Below are positions 56,851 to 64,000 of a stretch of 64,000 nucleotides of DNA, one piece after another. Source of the DNA: Dendrocalamus latiflorus. Lineage: Eukaryota > Streptophyta > Magnoliopsida > Poales > Poaceae. The stretch is taken from NCBI GenBank assembly GCA_017311315.1, contig CM029654.1, positions 21,287,879 to 21,351,878 on the forward strand, written 5' to 3'. The position numbers were made by a program, and so were the translations under genes. Below the pieces are notes generated by a model, which worked only from the letters and a program-made list of their open reading frames with translations, had not been told where the DNA came from and did no database searches. The number at the start of each line of letters is the position of its first letter. Position 1 is the stretch's first letter.

Positions 56851-57801
56851 GAACAGGCCATTGGTGGCCCGTTTGGCTAAGCATGCCTGGGCCAGCTCGG
56901 CATGACCCAACCCCTCTACGTGTCGTGCCTAGGTTGGAGGGCAGGCACGTAGGCCAGCATGACATAGCATGATAACTTATTTAGACCAACCATGCCAGGC
57001 CTAGTCGGGTCGTGTCTTATTCGGGTCCGTGTCATGCCCTGCCAGGCAACCCATTTTAGCCAGGTCAAGACACATTAACCATTTCAACTTCTAAAGTGGA
57101 AGAAAAAATTTTATAGGGTGGGACCTCCCACTCTACCTTTGAAGGCTCTACCTAAGATCCTACTGTGTTACATCAACACAAATATCAGAATAACACATAT
57201 TCACAACCTTAGTAGTCATGCCACAACCTCTCCAAGAAATAAGCCAAATGGAGGTAATGATGCCTCCAGCCTCGTCGCCGCCGCAACAAGACTCTCGGCT
57301 CGATAGCACAGCAACAAGCCATACACCATGGCACTGTCCAGCTCGCACGGTCACTTGACCGCGGCCATGAGCCCATTTACTCATGCCGAGCAGGTGGCGG
57401 GTATGCCATGGCATCATCGCCAAAAAAGTTTGACCTATGCAATAGCTCAAATTTGGGTCAAAACTAAAATTTCATGAATTTCAAAAACTTCTATTTTGTT
57501 TCAAAAATTTCCAAAAGCGTTGCCTTGAATTTGAATTTTAAAACAAAATTTCCATGGCTCAAAAATTGAATTTCAAAATTTTAGAGACTTATTTGTGTGC
57601 TATCCAAAATGTTTGAAAATACTTATGTGGAAATCCTTCTTTGATTTCAAAATTCAAATCTGAATTTAAATCTCAAATAGAAGATTAAAATAATTCCTTA
57701 GTCTCTTTCCCTCTCTTTCTCCTAGGACAAAACCCAGCTGCTACCACCGGCCCTCTCTCCTTCCCCTCCTCTTTCTCCCTCACGAGGCCAACGCCTGCGC
57801 G
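56851..57801. other. Left flank of Pack-CACTA, probable LTR remnant
   Basis: No coding evidence. 57430-57700 is AT-rich (AATTTTCAAAA words) followed by a CT-rich block up to 57801; after the CACTA the CT-rich, promoter-like composition continues at 62177-62520. This suggests the CACTA landed in an LTR-like sequence. Confidence 0.35.
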
Positions 57802-57821
57802 CACTACACCAGGAAGGAGCT
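57802..57821 (+). repeat. Pack-CACTA left terminal inverted repeat
   Basis: CACTACACCAGGAAGGAGCT; pairs with the minus strand of 62157-62176 at CACTACA and, after small gaps, at AGNA..GCTATNGTAA. A CACTA terminus with TSD GCG outside it. Confidence 0.9.
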
Positions 57822-58130
57822 ATAGTAACACGTCTATGTGCTACTACATGTCAATAAAGGTGTTACTAGTCTTTGCAGTAACACAATTTTTAAGTGTTCT
57901 TATAGCCCATGTTACTAGCTAGGTTTGAAGTAACACGTGATAAGTGCTACTACATGTCTGAAAACATGTTACTACCTTGCAACACATATCTTATCTATAA
58001 GAACACATATTATGTGCTACAACAAACTACCCTAGTAACACAAATATGTGCTACAACAAGCTGCCACAGTAACACATTTTTGGAGCAATAGTAACACCAT
58101 TGTATTATGAGTAGCAACACACTTTCTTAC
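57820..58130. repeat. Left subterminal repeats
   Basis: AGTAACAC, GTGTTAC and GTGCTACTACATGT-type words recur about a dozen times in both orientations. Dense short repeats next to CACTA ends are where the TNPA-type protein binds. Confidence 0.8.
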
Positions 58131-58589
58131 ACCAAAACATTTTGTGGAAACTTATTTTAATACATATAAATATATATACATAGAGATCTAGAGAGAGGAA
58201 AAAGTAATGATTTTTTCGAAATGACAATTAATTAATTACAGAATTATTTTCTTTCACAAGAATCACATATTGCACAAAATTATAACCATCACCAACATTG
58301 CATTCCACAGGGAAATATATAAAATATGGTTCACATAATTTTATAACATACATGACAATCCATTTCAGAAAACAAGTCTTGGGAATAACAACACAAACTT
58401 TTCATCCTAGAATGACATAATGATATCTATCTATTCTTCTCAAAATCTTTGCTCGATGGTCTATCCATGAGGTGAAACAAGTATAAGATTTCAACCATTA
58501 ATCTTCCGAACCTGCATGTGGCAAACATTACTGAGCTTTAAGGATACATGAAAAAGTATATATGTAGTATTATATGGACCAAGGTTGAA

Positions 58590-59040
58590 ATATCATACAC
58601 ATATTGAAGGCCAAGCAATCGGCATTCCTTTAGCATGGGCATCATCAATTGACTTGCAGCAGTCCAGTGGTCGTACAAGCGCCTCAGTTTTACGCAAAGA
58701 CTGATTGATTTTTTACTTTCCAAAATTGGTTGCCTAGCTCAACACCACCTACTTTTGTAGATGGATTGCAGCTCAACAAACTAGCATAGGCCACCTGGTC
58801 TTTGTTTGGATATTTTGCACTCAAGAGTAATACTGTTGAACCAACCTATATTTATCACTTCCATCAATAACTAGCATATAAGCAAATTAGTTGTAACATG
58901 AATCCAAACGTAGTGTTTTTTACCTCCATTGGTGAAGGTCGTGTCTTCTTTGAAGGCACACGATGTGGAGTCTTTTTCGAATCACTTGATTTTGTATGTT
59001 GTTCATGCAATTTTGGAACTTTTTCTGCTATTGTTCAGTT
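58590..59040 (-). pseudogene. Possible CACTA-derived exon remnants
   Basis: The minus strand of 58735-58600 contains DDAHAKGMPIAWPS, which resembles a motif near the C-terminus of CACTA-encoded proteins (IAWP). The minus strand of 59010-58925 encodes a basic KKTPHRVPSKKTRPSPMEV before a possible GTAAAA donor. Both are short and the assignment is weak. Confidence 0.25.
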
Positions 59041-59046
59041 ACTTAC

Positions 59047-60577
59047 AGCAACCCTTCTTCCAAAGCAAGAGCCTTTGCAGTCTCAATAGCTTCATCAGTT
59101 GAAACCTGGCAAACAATTGAAGCACCAAAAGTAGGGTGAACGATGCAGATGAATGCAAAGACAAACAGGAACAACATAGATCTACCACATATTTCTATTC
59201 ACACAGGAGAAATGTAAAACTTTGAACCAAGTGAGCAAACACTAATACGGTCACAAATTGTTTATATAGTGTCTTCTCTACAGCTCAACAAAATACTGGA
59301 GGAAAACGTACTTGTACTGCAGTGACAAATTGTTTATCGTGTCTTCTCTACACTCTACAGCACAACTAAATACAGGAGGAAAACGTACTTGTACAGCTTC
59401 ATCAACGAGGTCAACATCCAAGACACCAGGGATAAAACCAGCTCCAATTCCTTGAATCTTGTGTGGCCCTGCTTACGAGAACTAAATCCCATGAGTCCAA
59501 AACAAGCAGTATCAAGGGAAAAAAATCAGAATATGTTGGTACAAAATGGTTCACAAGGTTCCTTCTTCCTAAGGGATACCTTTCTTGTATTATTAAGGCC
59601 ACATTAACAATGCTTAACCATCCAATAATTCTTATTTCAAAATACAGCCACTGATGATTACATCTGTTAGATATACCTCCTTGACAAGATATTTCAAATG
59701 ACAAGTCCAAAGCAATGCAAATCACAAAAGGGAAACTCCTAAGGAAATTTTTTAGCTTTTAATAACTGGGGGAAGAAATTAAAGTGCAGTTAACAATTTA
59801 CGTCGTTGTATATTCAGACACTGAAAACAACCACAAAAGAATGAGCTAAATTTAATAGATGACTCTGTATTTAAAACAAAAGGAATATATGCCAGAAGCA
59901 AACATTACCAGGCTTTCCACCAGATAAGACAGCACTCTCTACTGGCTCCACACCATAGAGCTTACATAAGAAAAACAAATAAAATCAGATACTATTTTCA
60001 TAGAGGAACAAATGAGGAAACATTAATTAGTCAAAGTGGGCAGCTAATACCGTAGGCGTAAACAAGGCTTTCTCGTGCTTACCTTGATATTAGGATTTTG
60101 TTCTTTAAGGTATCGTCCAGCTCCAGTTATGGTACCACCTGTGCCAATGCCAGAAACGAGGCCATCGACTTTCCCTCCTGTGCTCTTCCAGATTTCAGGC
60201 CCAGTTGTCTCATAATGAATCTGCATGACATATTTCAGTACGAAAACTCAGAAGCAAACGTCAACATGGGCATTAGCATGTTCTCCAAATAAAAATGGAA
60301 ATATATACTACACCTTTGGGTTAGCAGGATTTTCGAATTTTTGAAGGATGTATGAGTTGGGTGTCTTTGCTGCTAGCTCTTCCGCCTTTTGGACAGCTCC
60401 TTTCATCCCCAAGAGTGGGTCAGTCAGGATCAGTTCAGCACCAAAAGCCTTCAATATGATTCTCCTCTCCATACTCATGGAGGCAGGCATTGTGAGTACA
60501 AGTCTGTAACCCTTTGCAGCAGCCATGAAGGCCAGTCCAATGCCTGTGTTGCCACTAGTTGGTTCAATCAGCACACA
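59047..60577 (-). pseudogene. Captured cysteine synthase (O-acetylserine thiol-lyase) fragment, 5 exons plus introns
   Basis: Five minus-strand exons with canonical GT-AG introns and matching phases: 60577-60314 (VLIEPTSGNTGIGLAFMAAA ... ENPANPK), 60220-60083 (IHYETTGPEIWKSTGGKVDG ... SGIGTGGTITGAG), 59960-59909 (LYGVEPVESAVLSGGKP), 59468-59389 (GPHKIQGIGAGFIPGVLDVD) and 59105-59047 (VSTDEAIETAKALALEEGLL). No stop or frameshift is visible. They cover the substrate-binding TSGNTG loop and the phosphate-binding GTGGT loop. Cysteine synthase makes cysteine from O-acetylserine and sulfide using pyridoxal phosphate. The N-terminal part with the cofactor lysine and the C-terminal exon(s) after GLL are absent, so the fragment cannot be an active enzyme. 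Sequence is closest, from memory, to organellar-type plant isoforms. Intron retention shows DNA-level capture, not retroposition. Confidence 0.93.
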
Positions 60578-60919
60578 CTGGCAACCATTAACATGGAAAG
60601 CACAAATCAGTGAAATCAGATCCTAACTCTGTTTTTTTACAAATCATAGCACATCAAAACATGTTGCTATCACAAATAATCTAATCATTATTTGTAAGAA
60701 TGAGGAAAAATAAAACAGCTGTACTGATGCAATACAGCCAACATGTTTTGCCTGAAAAAAAAATCATATTTGTGGGTTTGTGCAGATCGGGTAGAGACCG
60801 GATCTGTAGGTTTGAATATTAAGATAAATTTCGCAGCAAGAGTCCCTCATATCGGGTAGAGACCGGATCGGAGAAGCAGGCAGACGGTTCGGGTATATAG
60901 AGCTCGCAAAGTGCAGATC

Positions 60920-61201
60920 AGAGAGAGGGCAGCGTACCAATCCGTTCTCGTTGCACTCACCGCAGCGGTGGATGCGGTCTTCCTCCTCGATGAACACCTT
61001 GCGGCTGCCGCCGCAGCCGGGGCAGGGTACGAAGCGGACGCCGCCGCAGCCGGGGCAGACGAAGGCTGGGTCCTGGCCGACAGCGCCCTCAAGAAGCCGC
61101 CGGAGCTGGCCGGTCTCGTCGCCGGACATGGGGTGTAGTCCATGAGGGAGGAGAGGAACTTGGTGAGGGCGGCCGGCCGGATGGGGGGCGATGGGCGGCA
61201 A
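60920..61201 (-). pseudogene. Captured glutaredoxin-like cysteine-rich domain fragment
   Basis: Minus-strand frame with SGDETGQLRRLLEGA, FVCPGCGGVRFVPCPGCGGS, RKVFIEEEDRIHRCGECNEN and GLVRCP. Repeated CxxC pairs followed by a RKVF segment and a CxxCNENGLxRCP ending match the C-terminal zinc-ribbon-like tail of plant glutaredoxin-family proteins (the At5g39865/At3g57070 type). The thioredoxin-fold part with its own active site is missing. Similarity ends at RCP, about 60925. Upstream (61202-61437) is GC-rich Pro/Ser/Arg-coding sequence with a 26-bp repeat, GGCGGATCTGGAGTAAGGAG, at about 61306-61355. It lies 340 bp upstream of the first captured cysteine synthase exon, same strand. Confidence 0.75.
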
Positions 61202-61944
61202 CGTAGGGGCGGAGGAGGAGGCCGGGTGGGGGGCGGAGGCGACGGATGAAGTACGACGAGGGGGGGCGGAGACGGATCTGGGCGGAGAGTGCGAGAGAGG
61301 GGGGCGGCGGATCTGGAGTAAGGAGGAGGCGGCGGATCTGGAGTAAGGAGGAGACGAGGGCGAGACGGGAGATGTGGGTGGCGGCTGGGGAGTCGGGACT
61401 TAGGAATTGTGAACAGGAGACGTACGAGGAGCCATGGTGCATGGAAAGTTGAATTAAAAGATTTGCCTGAGATTATTGGAGGGAAGATTTTACACTAGCG
61501 GGAAGTATGTGGAGGGAAATTTGTGTGTGAAAAATTTCAGGCCATGCATAAGACAGCATCATTTTTAAATAATTTTTATATTTGATCGCTCTATGGAAAA
61601 AATATAAGGCTTTTTTAAAGTATATTTAGCAAAAATAGAGTGTACATATTTTCCAAAACTCTAATGCTTTTTAAATGATTTTAGTTCATTAGTTATGTAT
61701 AATTAATCCTGCTAAGTCATAATTCATCACTTATGGTTAATTAATGATGTGGGTCGTTACATATAATGTCTAATTATTTTGGACTATACAAATCTGGATT
61801 ATTTTGTATGAAGGGACAGTTAGTGTAAATTTAAGGACTTCTACCTTTGCCCTTCCAATTTCTTTTAAAAAAAGATCAATATCTTCAATCTAGTAGTGGT
61901 GTTGTTTGTACAAATCTATCAATATTGAACAAGATTATCCCTAC

Positions 61945-62145
61945 AGTAGAGAGTAACACATGTCTGTAACACATATATTGTATGTTACCAGATGGCTTTG
62001 TAACACATGTTTATGTTGCGGTACTATATGCTTGTAACACGTATATTGATCATACTGAGTATGTGTTACAGGGTCTTCTGGGGACACAAAGTATGTGTTG
62101 CTGAGTTTGTTTGCCTGTAACATAATTTGTATTATGTTGCAGTCA
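61945..62145. repeat. Right subterminal repeats
   Basis: TGTAACACATATATTGTATG, TTTGTAACACATG, TTGTAACACGTATATTG, TATGTGTTACAGG and related words occur about eight times, mirroring the left subterminal array. Confidence 0.8.
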
Positions 62146-62156
62146 AGTATTACCAT

Positions 62157-62176
62157 AGCCATGTTCTGTTGTAGTG
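62157..62176 (-). repeat. Pack-CACTA right terminal inverted repeat
   Basis: The minus strand reads CACTACAACAGAACATGGCT. TSD GCG follows at 62177. Confidence 0.9.
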
Positions 62177-62559
62177 GCGGCAAGCCCACCAGTGCCCAAG
62201 ATAGCCATCGCTTGCTCCTTCACTACCGACTGGCCCTGTCTGCAAATGCCAAGGCACTAGTTATCTTCTCACCGAGCCTTTCTTTATCTGCTCTCCCATT
62301 CTCTCTCACACACGAGTGCCGCACGCACATGGTTGACATCTTCAACTACTCTGCCACAGCCAACCTCAAGCACAATGCCACCGCAAGTTTGTCAAGTCAA
62401 GGCCATCCCATCACATCCAATTTCACGCACCACGCTCATGATTTCTCATGATTGAGACATGCTTCATGTTGCCACACTGTCCCCTTCCCCCCTCTCTACT
62501 TAAGCCCATGTTGAGTGTCATCTCGTGTTCCCACATCCTTCGCTACCCTACCCCAACCC

Positions 62560-63459
62560 CCTCTCTCCTCCTTCCCCTCAAGTGAAAAATTATGGTCTAG
62601 GATTCAATTTCATTGAGCATGCTAAGAAACATCCCCCTAAAGTTATCAAGGTACTCGAACCAAGAAAGTTTGAAGTAGAATTTGAACCAAAACAAATTAT
62701 CTTTAGATCTGCTGGTATTGCAAAACAAATTTGTACCAAACTGAGTGCTGTGATGATTGATATGAAGTATCAGTGCACTCATTGTGGTAAAGATGGTCAC
62801 TTGGTTCAATTTTACTTTAGAAAAGCAAAGAAAGAGAAGAAGGAGAGGATAAGGAAGAGTTTTCGACCAACTGCCTTCCATAGTTGAATAAGTGAGGCTA
62901 GACCAAACATTCGACCAATTGTTTCTCATGGTCGAACCTACGTGATCGAACAAGATTTCGACCAGCTATTTTCTGCAGTTGGACCAATGTCCCAAGAGAC
63001 TTTCGATCAGTAGTCTTTACTCATTTGGACCGATCAGGAGTCAGACCAGCTTTACTCATGCAGCCAAATCATTTTTGACCAGCTTTTACTGCTAGATTAG
63101 ACTAGTCGGTGGTCAGACCAGCTTGGCTAAGGAGGTCAAACCGCCTCGTGGTCAAACCGGCGTCTCATCGACTGTCTGGTCAAAATTTATTGAAAGCTAA
63201 TGCTTTACTTAAATCTTTATTAGTGCATGCTTTTCCTCCCGTTCGTTGAGTATCTCAGTACCGGATACCTAAATATTTATTGTCTAACCCCCGTATTAAG
63301 ATACCGATGATTGTTCATGCTCTGTAGGCTTGTCGTAAGAGGAAGGAGAACATATGGTTCATTGACTCTGGTTGGGCTCGCCACATGACCGAAGACTCAT
63401 AACGGTTCACCTCCCTCACTCGTGCCCTCGGTGATGAGATGATCATTTTTGGGAACAAC
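62560..63459 (+). pseudogene. Copia (SIRE-type) gag end and protease start, truncated
   Basis: 62585-62886 encodes NYGLGFNFIEHAKKHPPKVI, FEVEFEPKQIIFRSAGIA and the zinc-knuckle YQCTHCGKDGHLVQFYFRKA (last Cys changed to Tyr), ending in a stop. A linker with repeated FDQ/TDQ-type sequence and stops follows, then RKRKENIWFIDSGWARHMTE at about 63340-63400 with the protease DSG intact, and RALGDEMIIFGNN. Here the frame is cut at 63460 by a gypsy-type LTR. This is the gag-protease region of a SIRE-like element in plus orientation, distinct from element E. The rest lies beyond the window or is lost. Confidence 0.85.
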
Positions 63460-64000
63460 TGTAACAGTCCAGCTGTTTATTTCAAAATTTCAGTAACAAA
63501 TTTTTTTTATTAAATTAATTTAATTTAACATAAAAACAAGTGTTCCTTGGTTGCTTAAATTTGAGATATTTTAGTTTGCCTGTTTTCAGCTTTAATAAAA
63601 AGCTTTTATGAAAAATAATTTGACTAAAAACATAAAATTATTATTAAATAAAAAGTATTTGTAAATTTTTGTAAAAAATTATTTCAACTTAAGTATTTTT
63701 AAGCATTTGGATTTTCTGTGATTTTCTGGGATTTATTTGGATTTATCTAGATTTTAGTTCAAAGCCCAGAGAAAGAAAAGGTATTTTTAAATATTTTATT
63801 AAAGAAAAAAAAAGAGTTTATTGTTCTTTTCCAAAGCTTCCCTAAATTTTATAGAATTTTTAAGAATTTTCTAGATTTAAAAAGCAATTTTAAAAGTCAA
63901 AAAGGTTTTTTATAAAATTTTTAAAAGCCAAATTTGAATTAAAAATATTTTTCCTAAGTCTAAAATAGCTGCAGGAATTTTCTGGAATTTTTAGATATTA
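63460..64000 (+). mobile_element. Gypsy-type LTR start, continues past window
   Basis: TGTAACAGTCCAGCTGTTTA begins the LTR; the next several hundred bases align, with indels, to the minus strand of solo LTR F from 48323 downward (TTTCAAAATTT, AACAAGTGT.CYTTGGTT, TTTGCCTGTTTT.AGC). Only the U3 is in the window. Confidence 0.85.

Larger units (their letters stand above)
57802..62176. mobile_element. Pack-CACTA: non-autonomous CACTA transposon with captured genes
   Basis: The left end is CACTACACCAGGAAGGAGCT (57802), the right end reads CACTACAACAGAACATGGCT on the minus strand (62176), flanked by exact 3-bp duplications GCG (57799-57801 and 62177-62179) as expected for CACTA elements. Subterminal regions hold many copies of GTAACAC/GTGTTAC and TATGTGCTAC words on both sides (57820-58130, 61945-62145), the typical transposase-binding arrays. 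No transposase is encoded. The interior carries captured cysteine synthase exons and a glutaredoxin-like fragment on the minus strand. At 4375 bp it would need a transposase from elsewhere. Confidence 0.93.

Noticed and set aside
59047..60577. A functional cysteine synthase gene
   Set aside because: Only internal exons are present, the cofactor-lysine region and the C-terminus are missing, and the exons lie inside a delimited CACTA transposon.

Overview
This window is nuclear DNA from a flowering plant, most likely a grass. The evidence is the dense, nested LTR retrotransposons (Copia elements of the SIRE/Maximus type, and long gypsy-type LTRs that begin TGTAAC), a Mutator-like transposon with a plant mobile domain gene, CACTA elements, and intron-containing fragments of plant metabolic genes. 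I found no intact host gene, functional tRNA, rRNA or CRISPR array. Almost everything is mobile DNA in various stages of decay, so the useful annotation is which element sits inside which.

Layout. 1-8.9 kb: a Mutator-like (MULE) cluster. It has a minus-strand MURA-type transposase interrupted by one in-frame TAG, a minus-strand multi-exon plant mobile domain (PMD) gene with a 207-bp in-frame repeat, and a convergent plus-strand GRF zinc-finger gene that also carries one in-frame TAG. 9.5-19.8 kb: Copia A (minus, target-site duplication GTTTG), which holds an LTR fragment in place of its RT core and a SIRE-type solo LTR in its leader. 19.8-26.9 kb: remains of a third Copia split by a 5.3-kb gypsy-type LTR segment. 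26.9-29.4 kb: another LTR fragment and an internally deleted CACTA transposase. 29.4-43.4 kb: a gypsy-type LTR split by a nearly complete SIRE-type Copia, element E (minus, 32046-42978). 43.4-53.4 kb: Copia B (plus, TSD GTCTC), same family as Copia A, containing a SIRE-type solo LTR (TSD AAATG) that itself contains a gypsy-type solo LTR (TSD TTCGT). 53.4-57.8 kb: intergenic DNA with a 5'-truncated LINE. 57802-62176: a non-autonomous CACTA element (TSD GCG) carrying captured fragments of a cysteine synthase gene and a glutaredoxin-like cysteine-rich gene. 62.2-64 kb: a plus-strand Copia gag/protease fragment cut by the start of another gypsy-type LTR that runs out of the window.

The most interesting object is the gene-capturing CACTA (Pack-CACTA) at 57802-62176. 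Its ends, TSD and subterminal repeats are all visible. Five consecutive cysteine synthase exons keep open frames and splice sites. A glutaredoxin-like exon lies just upstream in the same orientation, with a potential donor that joins it in frame to the first captured exon. Captured genes in CACTA elements are a known phenomenon; this particular chimera is the part worth testing.

All calls rest on reading the sequence and recalled family knowledge. No database search was run. Boundaries with TSDs are firm to the base; boundaries of decayed fragments are approximate.
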